Assembly (NCBI GenBank): GCA_032622095.1
Contig: CP136066.1
Location: 92,341,319-92,405,318, forward strand
DNA: 64,000 bases
Source of the DNA: Siphonodentalium dalli
Taxonomy: Eukaryota > Mollusca > Scaphopoda > Gadilida > Siphonodentaliidae
Direction of reading: 5' to 3'
Position 1 is the stretch's first letter; each line of letters begins with the position of its first letter. The translations under genes and the position numbers were made by a program. Under the pieces are notes generated by a model. The model searched no databases. It was not told the origin of the DNA and saw nothing but the letters and a program-made list of their open reading frames with translations. Positions 46,330 through 59,211 of this stretch are shown here, piece by piece.

Positions 46330-46927
46330 ATCGGCATAGTCAATAAAACTTTCACGAACTTGGACATCGACACTTTCTAATCGCTCTACATAAGAATGGT
46401 CAGACCTATCATCGAATAATGTAACTCTGCATGGAGCCCACATCACAAATATCAAAGCATTGTGTTAGAGAAATACAAATAAAAGCAACGAAACTAGTTC
46501 GTACGGGAGAGGGACTACCTAAGTTGAAATAACTTGTGCCCCGATCCCTTTTGTATATTTATATACGAATAAAATATGTTTAAAGTAAAAGTAACTAGTT
46601 CGTCAAATCAAAACTCTATGCTACCGAGACCGAATGATAAGACTCAATCTGATGTCTTTAAAATATAGAATATTTAGAGGAGATATAATCGAGGTATATA
46701 AACCGTTGAATGGTCATTACAATATCAATGCCTGTGACCTATTAGAAAGACATTCATCAGGAAGAACAAGAGGACATCATAAAAAGCTACAGATGCCCAT
46801 TGTTAACAAGGCCATAGGAAAATATTTCTGCACGCAGAGGGTGGTAAATAGCTGGAACTCTCTGTCAGACTTCGCTGTTGAGGCTCCAACACTCGATCAA
46901 TTCAAAATATACATAGACTCATTATTC
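46330..46927 (+). pseudogene. CR1/L2-like LINE fragment, interrupted
   Basis: Carries SLYIRMVRPIIE in one frame, IKATKLVR up to 46502, and, after a 90-bp insertion, RDRMIRLNLMSLKYRIFRGD, YKPLNGHYNI and VNSWNSLSDFAVEAPTLDQF. These are the C-terminal motifs of CR1/L2-type reverse transcriptase proteins. Several frame breaks upstream. It is cut off at its 3' end by the Helitron at 46928. Confidence 0.75.
46492..46603 (+). mobile_element. Nested retro-insertion with 11-bp target duplication
   Basis: AACTAGTTCGT occurs at 46492-46502 and 46593-46603. Between them lie about 90 bp (46503-46592) ending in an A-rich tail after 'atacgaataaaatatg'. Leaving out the insert and one copy of the repeat, the reading frame of the LINE is continuous. 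This looks like the 3' end of another LINE or a short SINE. Confidence 0.7.
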
Positions 46928-47697
46928 TCTACTATATATTTTGAGACTTCCGAATATGTGTGTGTTTGTCCTTTATAGACTCGAAAACGGCTGGACCGAT
47001 TTACCTCAAACTTCCTATCTAAGGATAAAATCAACGGGAATGGTCGTCGCGGCGTTTTGGAGAAGCTCAGAGTACCCGTTCTCCACTCTCAGTCACAAAA
47101 ACGGCACTGCGGAGTTAATCGCGTTGTAAAGAGCGTTCGTATCCGCAGTGTCGTTGATAAAGATCTTCCATATTTGGGTTCGTTAACCGGTTAACGCTCT
47201 TTATTCCCTTCGGCTTTCGCATACGGTTTTGTTTACGTTATCTGGAACTCGCTTCTGTGTGATTCTTACGTACGTAGGGCTTCCTAGGCCCGAGGTGATC
47301 TTCACCTTGAAACGGGTACCCACAAATGATATATTTGTGTGTGTACTTTATAGACTCGAACCGATTGAGCTCAAACTTGCTACCTACGGGAAGTGTCATG
47401 GACGGGTTAGATTGTGACCCGACCTGACATTGACCTTGAAAATGATCAATTCAAGGTCAAATCGGGTCAAATTGAAAAACAAAAAATTTAATTAAAAAAT
47501 TAACTAATTTAAAAAGCCAGTAAATTAAAAAGGCACAATTAACTCATTGAAAAACAAAAAATCAAATTAAAAAATTTAAATTAAAAAGGCACAATTAACT
47601 CATTGAAAAACTAAAAATTAAATTAAAAAATTAATTACAAAAATTAAAAATTGTCATGTTTCTGACGATTACCGCCAGTGGCGGGCTGACATGCTAG
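46928..47697 (+). mobile_element. Non-autonomous Helitron, both ends visible
   Basis: Starts TCTACTATATATTTTGAG and ends with the hairpin CCGCCAGTGGCGG, spacer GCTGACATG and CTAG, followed by T. About 770 bp. Its body includes 'cctttatagactcgaa', 'aaagagcgttcgtatccgca', 'ttcaccttgaaacgggtacc' and an AT-rich tail (47470-47650). No Rep/helicase. Related sequence occurs at 730-1211, 6250-7900 and 63220-64000. The 47229-47417 open frame is not a gene. Confidence 0.7.
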
Positions 47698-48944
47698 TAT
47701 TATATAAAATACGAGTTCGACGACACGTAATATGTTCAAGTGACTCACAAGTAAATATCGAATGACGATACAATTATTTGTAAACAAGCATTGCAAATAA
47801 TGTTATTGGGACGAAAAGTCGCAAGACTTGTTCCATATTATGATGATGATGATGATGATGATGATGCTGATGATGATATGATTGATAGAACAAACCACTA
47901 TTATGATGATCATGTCGTTATTTGTTTAAAATACGTATCAATTGACATATACGCACCCGTTCCCTAATTAAAATCACATATTTCGACAATTTTATGAATT
48001 CGGGGACCTCCGCAAATAGGCATCCGCAAATAGCGACCTACTGCGAATTGTCACAACCGAAAAAAACCATTATCTATTTATAAAATGCACAGCGAACCAC
48101 AGCTTTCTAAAATCTGTACCACAGTATACACCTGAGGGGCGTTAATAAGTGCTGAGTATCAAATAGGTGAGTCTCAAAGGCGCCATACAGATTTGGAGAG
48201 AGTGGTATGGATCTTCTATGTAAGACTTCGAATTCTAGGCAGAAACGGATTTAATGCACACACACATAAGCCGACCGCCCCGCATGTTCAAGCATGCAAT
48301 ATATACAATGCCAATCATAATAGTTAATTTGAAGTGAGGTTAACGAATGTAGATGATTTTTTATCGTATTTTATCGTACCAACTTCACATATTTCCATCT
48401 ATTTTTAGATCAATATCGGACTTACGGATTTACGGACACATAATTTCCATGTAAATGTGGAAGAATACGCATCAGTAAATCCCCTTTATATTTCAAATTT
48501 ATGAGAATGTACGTGATCTGTATATACCGTAATTCTAGACATTTATTGGAAACTATGTGATGTTTAAATGAAATTAAACACCACATTTGTTGCAATATTA
48601 ACCTACAGCTAGATGATCCACAATATGGACATTTTCAATGACGCAAAAACAGATATATCCACCAGGATAATTTGTCTTTGAATTTCTTGAATGTCAGTTT
48701 TGCATGCATATATATACCAATTATTATATGTTTCAAAAAGGTAGTTGCGAACTGATAGGATTTTCAAGCACCTTCTTAAGGTCAATGGCTCATTAGAGTC
48801 CATGATATGTACTCATTTGTTCGTTCCATTATCTGTATCATATGCTGATGACACCTATTACTGCACCACACCACATCTTACTTCCATCTTAAATCCACAT
48901 CAAAAGCATGATTTTTACACGTGTTTTTAAATTACTAATTGCAG
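47698..48944. other. iGluR intron; (ATG)n microsatellite at 47839-47876
   Basis: Apart from a tract of about 12 ATG units, nothing is recognised. Confidence 0.5.
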
Positions 48945-49166
48945 ATAACATTCATAGGCGAGTCAGGTTTGATGCAGTTTGGCACTGATAACTACCGGGC
49001 AGACCATAAATTTCAAATTTGTTCTACAAAGTTCCAGAGTGATGACGTCATGTCTACTGTTGGCGAATGGAGCTTAGGGACGGGACTCGTATTGCACGAT
49101 GGCTTTCATTTTGAAAACAAGTCCAGTGACTTCAAGTGGCCTACTCTCAGGGTGGTGACCATTGTG
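48945..49166 (+). CDS. iGluR exon, end of amino-terminal domain
   Basis: 74 codons, phase 0 to 0, between 'actaattgcag' and GTAAGA. It reads ITFIGESGLMQFGTDNYRAD and FKWPTLRVVTIV. The G.SG...F...G.R strand and the final V.TIV, leading to the ligand-binding domain, are typical. Confidence 0.9.
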
Positions 49167-50369
49167 GTAAGATGTGTTCCATTGCGCTTAACTTGGGGAG
49201 TACATCGTTAACACTTCTACGCTTATTGGGAGACAAGTTTACCAATAGTAGACAAACTGGTGGCTACTAGAATAAAGGAAATTGGTGCAAATCTTTAGAA
49301 AAAGCCAGAGAAGAAAATGCAAGGTGGTCAGCTATACACTTTTAATAAAGGGGCAGTGTACATGTACACGCAAGTCTTATGTGCGTAGTTACATCAATGT
49401 GTTTGGTGTTTGCAGGAGATAATAACGAAAAGCCGAACTGGGGGATTTATTTTAATTGGCTCATGTATTTAATAACAGTAAACACGAGTATCGGAAATGA
49501 ATTACTCCATACATACCAGCTACCACTGTAAAAATCAATCAATCAATCAATTTATTTAGGAACGAACCATACGGCTCTTTGTACCCGTATTACATAACGG
49601 AAATTGACATTTTAAACATCACAATTAGTAATTGTTTTTAGTTCACAAGTCAATGTAAAGTCCACTCATTGTTCAAATATTCCACATTAAGGATGCAGAA
49701 GTTTTTGTTTTTATATTTTTATCTTTGTTTTCTTAGTTCTATCCTAAGTTTATACGAGTCATTAAGTTCTTTTCTCGAGCATTCTGTTGAAATACAGTTT
49801 GTTATGTCTATCGATTTTAGTTTCTCCTCTGTTAAATTGAATTGCCTCTTTTATCATTATATTCCTACAACATTGTTCAGTGTACTGGTCGATGTTTGTT
49901 TTCTGTTAATAATCAAATTCTCTTAAATGGCACAACATGTTTCATATCACAGTTCGTTATCCTTTTAATTGTGTTTTATATTTCTATCATATCTTCTTCT
50001 GTTTGCTTATCTCGTTTGTGTAGGGCTATATTGTTGTTGTGTTTACTGTTTTCATCTGGAAACAATGTGGGCGGAATTGTGGAGATGTTTTGGTAAGTGA
50101 TCTCACCAGAATGAAAGAACAAAAGAAAAATGTACAAAAATTACATTACAACCAAATGGAAAGAGTTAGAAACATCGATTGATGATGAATAAGACTAAAC
50201 CTTTGGTCCGAAAACTGTTGGTAACTTATTTGATAATGTGGCAGAAATCATCTGTATTTGTTATGGTCCGCATCCTCAGTCACAGTGAGGATGTCTTAAA
50301 ACTTGACTATTCTCGGTAAATTTTTCGCTATTATATATGTATATACACCATAACAATATGTACTTCCAG
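49167..50369. other. iGluR intron; minus-strand LINE 3' end near 49536
   Basis: 'aatcaatcaatcaatcaatt' at about 49534-49554 is the tail of a minus-strand LINE whose end reads 'acgggtacaaagagccgt'. The body cannot be followed with confidence beyond about 49700. No gene. Confidence 0.45.
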
Positions 50370-50470
50370 GAACGCCCATATGTTTTCTTAGACAATACCA
50401 GCAACGTCACGCTGTATACAGGAATATACATGGACATGTTACGTTTAATGGCGGAGAGTCTAACATTTCG
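50370..50470 (+). CDS. iGluR exon, ligand-binding lobe S1 start
   Basis: 33 codons plus 2 bases, between 'tgtacttccag' and GTAAGC. It reads ERPYVFLDNTSNVTLYTG then IYMDMLRLMAESLTF. This is the E.PFV...Y.G...D.....A..L.F pattern of S1, with the Tyr that covers the ligand. Confidence 0.92.
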
Positions 50471-52200
50471 GTAAGCAAGCATGTATACCCACGCGGAAAG
50501 CACAATATATGAACACCACACGAGGTTAGTTAGTTGGGTCTTAATGTCACCTTCGACAGCTATGGTCATACCGTGACTTAAGATGATACCTATATTCAGG
50601 TTACATCCGGATAGTTTTGTAAACTAAATAATTATGGCTGACTGTATAATCCGTTTGACTAACACAGGTATTCCGTTCATTAGATTTCCATAGCATCAAC
50701 CATAGCCGTATTTTGATTGGCTTAAGCCGTATGCTCCAATCATAGTGTATACCAACACTGCGTCGATAGCTACGCGCGAATGTTTAGTAATTGTTTGACA
50801 CTTTAGACAAATCACCCGCTCGCCCAGAGCTAGTTCCCTTAAACTCAACGCATTTTCTACGCACATAGATACTCCAGCATGAGTGATGTATGTCATTGTT
50901 ACTGCTTCCTCATCGGTACTTTTTGCCAAACTTAGGTCGTCCAGTGTTTTGTTCGCTGCATGTATTATGATATTATGTCTTGTAATTTCTTCTTTTTGCA
51001 ATGTGTATTCATATTTTGTCTACGTGTTTGCTTCTATATATTTGTGTAAGTGCGACTGTTCTATGCAAGCGGTGTGGTATTCGTTAGTAACATCAATATT
51101 CTGATGATACTATGCCTTAATAAATTATGGACATATCTGTACACGTTTCGACTATACTTACATCTCTAAGCTATCCGGGCATTTAACGTAGGGACCCCCC
51201 CCCCCGCCCTAGACATTGGTTCGGATACTGGATGCCGTAATTGTTTAAATCTTACTCTTCGTTTCGAAATGATCTATTTCAGCCAGGCATTACATTGGTA
51301 AACCGGTACTATTCTTAACTACTCTTTAACTATACGCAATTACACATGTGCCATCATGCATACCGGGAAGCACTTTGTTAATTTTATTCTAGAAGTTCGT
51401 GGTACATGAAGAGTAAAACAAATATGTTATACCTCTCACAGATAGTAAAATGCATTTAATTTTATTCTTTTCAATAATTGTTCAGATGCTTTTGGGATTA
51501 AGACCATAATATGTGACTAGAAGCAGATAAATTATCGTTTAGTTCTTGCATGTAGTAAGCAAATATTTTATATAACTGTTATTAACATATTGTTTGATTT
51601 ACGTCTAACGTCGTTTCAGTCGCAAGGCCATATCACGACTATCCGGTGTGGGCCCGTGGTAGAAATGGCCTACCGCCCCACTGCGATGAGAAAGAAGCCC
51701 CTAATGTGGCACTCTGTTTGCCGTGGGGAGCATTCCGTGAGGTATGTTGTAGGAGTCCTAGGTACAAGGGTGGTCGTATCACGTGATACATCGACATTTG
51801 GATACGCCTCAGCTCATGGTCCTATTTGGTCCCACATCTCTTCAAGGTGGGTGGGCGGTTAGTCACTCCTCTCCACAGTGTTTCAGACTACTTTCTGCCA
51901 TCTGTTCTATTTTGTTTCTTGTGTCTAGTTCTGTGTTCCGTTTGTCATGTCTTTTGTTTCTTTCGTGTCATGTCTATTTGCATTTCGTATTCATGTCTGT
52001 TAAATGTTTTAATCTTGTAATGTTTCCACAAGCCCTTCTCACTGTGGTGAGATACCGAAAGGCTGTTTTATGCAATGGTCACACGGGTCAACCACCGGTT
52101 TTCAGCTATGTATCAGTCGTTGACCCGACCATAATTCGATGGGTACTCAGAGGCAGCTACTGGGTAAGTTTTCGATCATCTGCTTTTCATATGGCAACTT
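50471..52200. other. iGluR intron, unrecognised sequence
   Basis: A minus-strand open frame of 101 codons (50696-51001) and a plus-strand one of 90 (51590-51862) have no motif I know. A run of C occurs at 51196-51206. I see no supported gene. Confidence 0.35.
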
Positions 52201-52600
52201 AAAACAAACAAAAAGGTCAGATTGACCACCCGCTGAGTTCCACTGATGATGAGGTCTATCATCAGCACTTGGTACTTGGTTTTGATCCGAATGTCAAGAG
52301 ACCTTCTGTATTTGAGATTGATAAACGGCTACAAAGCATAACCGTACAATTAAAATCTGTCAAACCGATCAGGACTGGGCCACTAAGTGGCTATCTTCTG
52401 ATTGAACGTTCAAGAAGAATTCAAGGTGACGCTATTATGCAATTAACTTCTATTGCGTCAACACCGGTGTTGATTACTCCTCACAAGACATTGAGCAATA
52501 ACAGAGCTAATTCTTCTGAGCCAGAGATGTTGGCCGAGTTAGCACAACATGGAGTACAGAAGTCCGTATATTTACAAAGACAGTTGATCATCAGTATATC
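52201..52600 (+). pseudogene. LINE ORF1 N-terminal fragment
   Basis: Reads LVLGFDPNVKRPSVFEIDKR, VKPIRTGPLSGYLLIERSRR and STPVLITPHKTL. Same family as 10921-11240 on the other strand. After about 52560 it passes, in the same frame, into sequence of a different LINE (52700 onward). Confidence 0.7.
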
Positions 52601-52699
52601 ACTAGCAACCCAAGTTGAGGAGACTGATATTATTCTTGTTCCAGAACATGTATCGCAGGTAATAGATACAGCTTCTGTCATTGAGACATTTCCTTCGAA

Positions 52700-55600
52700 A
52701 TATCTATATAAGTTGATCATATCGTCCGAACTTTCTGATCCATGGCGCTTGAACAACCCCGATATCATAAGATTCACCTGGCGCAGAACTCATCCTCTTA
52801 AGATGGCTAGGCTTGATTATTTTCTTGTGTCCCTCCAGGATACAGAACTGACCATTCTATCATATCACCAGATCTTCAAATCAATAACATTTCTCACGGG
52901 AGAGCTTTTTGGAAATTTAACAATTCTCTTTTATTGAAAAAAAAGACTATCAGAGTATCGTTCATATGTTAATTAAAGAAAAGTTTGACCGTTACTTGCG
53001 ATATCCACTAGACTAATCCCCAATCATCCCCCAAACAGTTTCACAATATCTGACTCGCTTTTCTTATACGCCATTTTACTTGCTATCAGAGGGAAAACAA
53101 TCCAATTTTCTTCGAAATTAAAACAACATAAAGAAAACGAGGTACAAAAATGATCATACAGAAAACGTGAGATTGAGAGCACTATCGCAGAAGCTGATTC
53201 CAATGTTTTGATGAGCGAATGTTTTGGCATTGACAATAAATTAGAAGCTGAAAGGAAAGAAAAAAATCAGGGTATGATAGTTCATACAAGATCAAAGTTT
53301 ATTTAGGATGGTGAAAAACCTGCCAAATATTTCTTGAATATGGAAAAATTTCTTATCCAATACACTTGCTGATGTGATAGACAACTCAGGACAACGAGTA
53401 ACAAAATCAGACGACATAGTCGAAACCGCAAAAACTGTTCACCAAGAACTATATTCAGAAAAAGCTTCTGCCAATAGCACTAACTGTAATAATGTCCCAA
53501 AGAACAAAGCTCCACAATAGAAGGTCTCTCAGTTACGATGATTTGACGCAATCGCTCAGTAAATTCAAAAATGGGAAGTCGCATGGACTGGACGGTTATA
53601 GCACAGTTTTTCAAATTCTTCTGGAAGGACATAGGCCATTTTGTTTTAAACACTATAAACAACTCATTTGATCGACAGGAACTATCCATCGCAAAAAACA
53701 AAGGCATTATTACACTTATTCTGAAGAAAAACAAAGTGAGACAATATCTTAACAATTGGCACCCGATCACATTGTTAAATATTTCACACAAATTGGCTTC
53801 TACGTTTATAACAAATAGACTCAAGAAAGTTTTTCCGGGCATCATCAGCCGCGACCAATCGGGTTTCATGCCAGAAAGATTTATTGGCAATAGCACCAGA
53901 CTAATATACGATTTAATTCACGAAACCAACTTACAAAATAAACCAGGCATGCTACTTCTTATACAGTTCGAAAAAGCTTTTGACTCAGTCTCCTGGTCCT
54001 TCATCGAAAAATGCTTTTCAAAATTTGGTTTTGGTGATTCGATTAAAAGATGGATTAGAATCTTCAATACAAATATACAGTCAGCTGTTTTAGTGAGCGG
54101 ACATATCTCACGTGTTTTCCAATCTTCTAGGGGATGTAGACAGGGCGACTCTGTCTCTCCTTATAATTTTTTGCTCTGCGCGGAAGTGTTTGCCACAATG
54201 ATCAGGGAAAACAAAAACATAAGGTGAATATCTGTCGGCAGGACAGAATACAAAATAAACCAATACGCTGAGGTAGCGAAAATAGTCTTCGGGATACTCT
54301 AAATATACTTGATTCAGTCGAAATAATTTCTGGTCTCAAGGTAAACCTTGACAAATGTCAAATAGTCTGGCAAGGGCCGAAGAAGGTATGTTCGTCATTA
54401 CCAATACATGATTCCCAATCCCCAATCCAGTGTATTTAGCCTCTTAGGCATACACTTTAGCACCAATTTGACAGACATTTTAGATATTAACTACGCTAAA
54501 AAATGGATGATATTAAGGAAATACTGGGCAAACGGAATCATAGAATATTAACTCCTCTTGGGAAAATATTAGTAATCAAATCATCGATTATCCCAAAACT
54601 TGTTCATCTCTGTACTTCTCTTCCTAATCCAGGGTAAGACATTATTACTGATTTAAACAGTCTCCTGTTCAAATTTATTTGGAATGGAAAACGTGAATAA
54701 AACGAAGTCAAATTGACCAACCATTTGAGGATGGCGGATTTCGGAAGATCAATGTTACTCTTTTTATTGATAATGAAAATAAGTTGGATCAGAAAATTGT
54801 TAACGTCAGACAGCAGCTGGACTGGATTAGCACCTACCAATATACATGTAGTATCTGATCCTTTATTTTCAACATATGGACAAAAATATCTTAAATCGGT
54901 CGAACATACAATTCGAAATTTATTTTGGAGGGATGTCGTAAAAGCATGGCGCAACATAATTTCTGCTAAATCATATCAGCAACAAAATATAAAAATACAG
55001 ACACTATGGAACAATGATAATATCATAGTCAACGAGAGGTGCTTGAACATCAATGAGTGGAGAAAGAAAAGGAATTGTTTTTATCAATGACCTGCATGAC
55101 GAGAGAAGTTATTTTATGACAGTCTAATATTTGGAAAATAAATTAGGTATATCCACACATTTTCTCATATTGCATGGATTACAGAGACAAATAATTAAAC
55201 TAACTATAACAGTGATCAGGAAGCCAAAATAGTAGAACATCCAATAATCCCAGAGAATATACCGAATTAAATATAGATATTCCATGGAGACAGACCTTCT
55301 CTGCGCCATTCGTCCATTTATTGGATACAAAATACTGCTGGTTTAAGTACATACTTTTGACTAGAATACTAGGAACAAACAAACTTTTATAAAATATGAA
55401 ACTAATATCTGACGGACTATGTCAAAGATGTCATAGCCACGAAGAAACGATATCTCATATTTTCTACAACTGCCCCACTGTATGCTCCTTCCTGGTAGAC
55501 ACACAACAATGGCTGTCTAAACATAATTTAAACCTCGATCTGACAAAGAAAAACACCCTTCTCGGAACACAATCGCAGACACAGACGATAACGAAACAGA

Positions 55601-55780
55601 GTACCGTTTAGTTACGATTATTAAGTACTACATGTACAAAACCAAATTTAACCCCAATATATTGACCATTAAATCGCTTTCCCTGGATACCGAACCAAGA
55701 TACCACGCAGGCAGATATATAGCACTTCAGCGCCATCAAATGCAAACATTCCAGAATGAATGAGAACACATTAAACCTTT
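52700..55780 (+). pseudogene. Tx1/L1-like LINE, degenerate
   Basis: Endonuclease end: DPWRLNNPDIIRFTWRRTHP and ARLDYFLVS. Linker: GEKPAKYFLNMEK, then TVHQELYSEKA. Reverse transcriptase (53571-54227): NNWHPITLLNISHKLAST, RDQSGFMPERFIGNSTR, LLIQFEKAFDSVSW and SRGCRQGDSVSPYNFLLCAE. C-terminal zinc finger: CQRCHSHEETISHIFYNCP (55420-55480). The catalytic Asp before FEKAFD is Gln, and the YADD box reads YAEV, besides several frameshifts, so it is inactive. Confidence 0.85.
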
Positions 55781-55888
55781 AATCACTGCTTGCTAAGAAC
55801 AAAGAAATTCATACAATCAAAACGAGATCAATTATCCACTAAGAACGAGAAGAGTCTCCCGGGAAAGTCTTCTTATCTTACATACGTT

Positions 55889-55986
55889 ATAAGCACGGCG
55901 TCCGTTTTATAAGTGAAATAAAGATCACAAGCGCCCGGAGGGCGCGCGTGGTTTTATTTCGCTTATACATCGGACGCCGTGCTTAT
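55889..55986. mobile_element. Hairpin MITE, about 98 bp
   Basis: ATAAGCACGGCGTCCG at the left faces CGGACGCCGTGCTTAT. Pairing continues through 'tgaaataaa' against 'tttatttcg' to a GC-rich centre. It lies just after the end of the Tx1-like LINE. Confidence 0.8.
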
Positions 55987-57540
55987 GGCATATTTATAAC
56001 ACCCAATCAGCCCGACAAACTTACAATCAGTGATGAGTTTCTCTTACTAATTAAATGTGTGGTCAGTCTTACAAACATTGTCCGGTGAATACCAATCAAT
56101 ACTCCATGGTCGGTATTACATGTACATCCGGATAGTTCAACGCATTGTATTTGTGCCGAATCATGACATTTCAATTGACTTTTGTGTTAAATGTGGATTA
56201 ACGAGAGACCACACTACACTTCTATTCCTTTGTGCATTATTCCTGCGTATTGGATGTATTTATTCTATACATTCAAAGCCGGATTTATAATATCACAAAA
56301 AGTACTTTCGGCAAATGTAAGTAATTCAATGTGATCCGGTTACCGACCTTTTACTGTAAATATCTGTTAGTTGTTGTTTGCGCTGTAGAACGTCTGTCGT
56401 TGATTACATTTGTTCATTGTGTTGGTGAGGGGGGCTGCTAAATTTGCCACTGTTCAGGACAATAACTGCAGGATGTCGCCGACAAAGCAAATGCCCGTGC
56501 AACTCGTTTGAATACCCCAATCTGAAGTTTTAGTTTGGCGTATACTCGGTATTACTCTAATTAATTATTTAATTATTAACGTTTATAACTTTGGCATGAC
56601 GTATCGTCCACGTCTTCCATATCGCTACGTCCCTGCGTTTTCTTGTTGTGACAAAACATGGAAACACAGCCCATATTAGTAATGCTCACCTCGTTGGAGA
56701 AATAATCTGTTTGAATGAACGGGAGTACATAATTGGTCAGTCAAGGTGTTTGCCTCGAATGCAATGCTTGTTGTAACCACGGCCGGTTAATAGAACAGGC
56801 GACGACTTAAAGATCTTTACAGTAAATAAAGGTCGGTCACATTAGATAACTTCCATTGGTCGAGGGATGATTGGCGTGTTATAAGAACATTTAATCTCTT
56901 CAATTTTAACTTTATGAAACAAATTGATTTAGAAATTAATATAATATCACCAGCACCGAACAATTAGTATAGACATTCAGATATATTTTCGTTTAAGCGA
57001 GAGAAAGAGAGAGAGGAGAGAGAGAGAAAGAAGAGAGAGATAACGTTGGAGTGCCAGAGACCCCACCCTCCCCATCTCGTAGTATTATGTTTGTATACGA
57101 TGTGTTGTTCTATGTGTTACGATACTACATGTACACAATGTATATAAAATTGAATAATTAAAACAAAAACATTAATACAAATATTGTTCGACAACAAAAC
57201 TCTCCACGGTCTGTCATTTCTTTTGACTCTCAGAAACATTGTTGATGCTTGAGTTTTCAAACTTCGATACGATGCTTCGAGATCGAGAAAGGGTCAACTT
57301 TGAGAGAAGGGGACACCCATATATGTGAGTTGAAGGAGGATGATGGTTGGGAGAGAGATCACCTACTGAGACAACTACCCGAATGTCAACTTGGTGAATT
57401 GATTAAGACTCCCACTGGATTCATCAGATATTATAAATATCTTAGCAATCATCCAAGAGAAAGAGATTGTCAGCTATGATATGATATGGAGCCTAGATAA
57501 ATTAAATTATTCATATTTGCTGATTACATTTCATGTAGGT
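55987..57540. other. iGluR intron; GA microsatellite at 56998-57045
   Basis: A 76-codon frame at 57249-57479 ends YYKYLSNHPRERDCQL and looks protein-like but matches no family I know. Otherwise nothing. Confidence 0.35.
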
Positions 57541-57640
57541 TTTATACTCGTGCTGTTCTCAATGCAGTACTTATCACAGTTTTGATATTCTGCTTTATAC
57601 GTGTTTGCACAATGGTCAATTTCTTAATCGCTCAGATTTG
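57541..57640 (+). pseudogene. Short LINE ORF1 tail fragment
   Basis: 'gctgttctcaatgcagtact', 'gttttgatattctg' and 'cgtgtttgcacaatggtca' match the reverse complement of 9785-9870, downstream of the zinc-knuckle fragment. No frame survives. Confidence 0.55.
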
Positions 57641-57825
57641 GGTGTTTTTAGTTGTATATGTTTTGTTTTATTTTAGTCTAATTCACGTCTACGTCTATAA
57701 ACATTTGATTCGCTTAACATTAAATCAGTCGTGATGCGGTCTTACTGCTAAAATGACGCAAACCGTAACTAAACACACAAAACAAACCATATCACGACTA
57801 ATAATTATTCATGGAACCTTTTCAG

Positions 57826-57916
57826 TTACAACATCATTGAGTCAGTGGACGGCGAGTATGGCACAAAGAAACAGGATGGTATATGGACAGGAATGGTCGG
57901 TATGATAATGAGAGGG
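57826..57916 (+). CDS. iGluR exon, ligand-binding lobe S1
   Basis: 1 base plus 30 codons, between 'accttttcag' and GTGAGT. It joins as LTF-R-YNIIESVDGEYG, then DGIWTGMVGMIMRG. DG.YG and IW.GMVG are signature S1 motifs. Confidence 0.95.
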
Positions 57917-57984
57917 GTGAGTCACATGAAGAATACGGTTATTATCGTGAGGACGAATCCTCTAGAGAAAACGTCATAGTATGT

Positions 57985-58023
57985 ACAGTAATGCCCTAAA
58001 TAAATTATTTAGGGCATTACTGT
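57985..58023. repeat. Perfect 39-bp palindrome
   Basis: ACAGTAATGCCCTAAATAA, one A, then its exact complement. It starts 68 bp after an iGluR splice donor. One half with its flank ATGTC recurs at 29523. A very small MITE or two solo ends. Confidence 0.85.
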
Positions 58024-59211
58024 ATGTCAAACATATATTATGTCAGTGCTGATGTCTCCTGTTATATATGATCTGTGGTGCTATATATTTTTAAAATGCT
58101 ATCGAATGTGGTCATCAATTTGTTAATACCTGCCTGCGGTGCAATATAAGACAGATACGGAGATCGATGTGGATTGATTTAGCCAAGAGCTGTTAGAATT
58201 TTGTATTGGAGTGAATCTGAATCATCGATATGTAAGCTTAAAACATTTCTAGCATCATTATCGCTTAGGTATTAAATTACATGGGATGCAAGCTAGGAAT
58301 TATATATGTTGATGCTTGTTTATATGTAAGGTTTCCATGACCATTGTATCATGACTATGTTGTGAATAGCTCTCATGACTCACACCACATTACATAATGA
58401 ATCGAAATTCGCGTTGATGCTTTGACATTTGAGGCTGCTAAAAAATGACGTTTTGTTTTGTTATTTAGTTGTTCTTTGGTCTGCATTGGCGAGATATATT
58501 GCCAGCTATTGGTATTTAATGGAAAACATGAAAAGTATTAATTTTCATCTTCCGCGTCAGTCAATTTTGGTGTCAAGTCATACACATGGGAATCGTGAAC
58601 TTCACACAGGTGTGCTTTGTTTACTGCATCAATGATGATTATTGCGGGTTATACTGAAATGTGTGCCCTTTAATTTACTAAACGATGAAACTCAGAAGTG
58701 AAACATACCTACTCCATGCACGGTTTATGCATTTGTTATAAACGGGTATTAGTCAATCGAAAGGCTCCGCAAGGGGTCGCGCGCGAGCAGTGGTCGTTGA
58801 ATTTGTCGTACTAATGTATCAGCGGACGTGTGTCGTTATTTTTCGGTGTGGCGTATCCTTAGTAACAGCTGTAATGAGGTATGGAATATTATCCCCGTGG
58901 CCTAATCGACAATGGTTTCGCTTCAAAATTTTGTGTAGATAAAAAGTGCACAGTTGTACATTATAGTACAGTTCTTTAATGAGAAAAGGTTGTTTTGTTT
59001 AATTAGATCACATGCACACGCGGATACATAAGTGCAGTAACAGTCTTGTAACAGGGGCGTGCGTGCTAATGGCCACGGCCTCATGCCCCCAGAATGCACA
59101 CTGGCTATAAATACAATGGTTTTTATGGTAATTTTAGAAACACAGAGTTTTTATTGATACTTAAATTTCCATATGTATTGGCATGTTATGTGTATCTTCT
59201 ATTGTTTAAAG
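58024..59211. other. iGluR intron, nothing recognised
   Basis: No supported gene or repeat. Confidence 0.4.
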
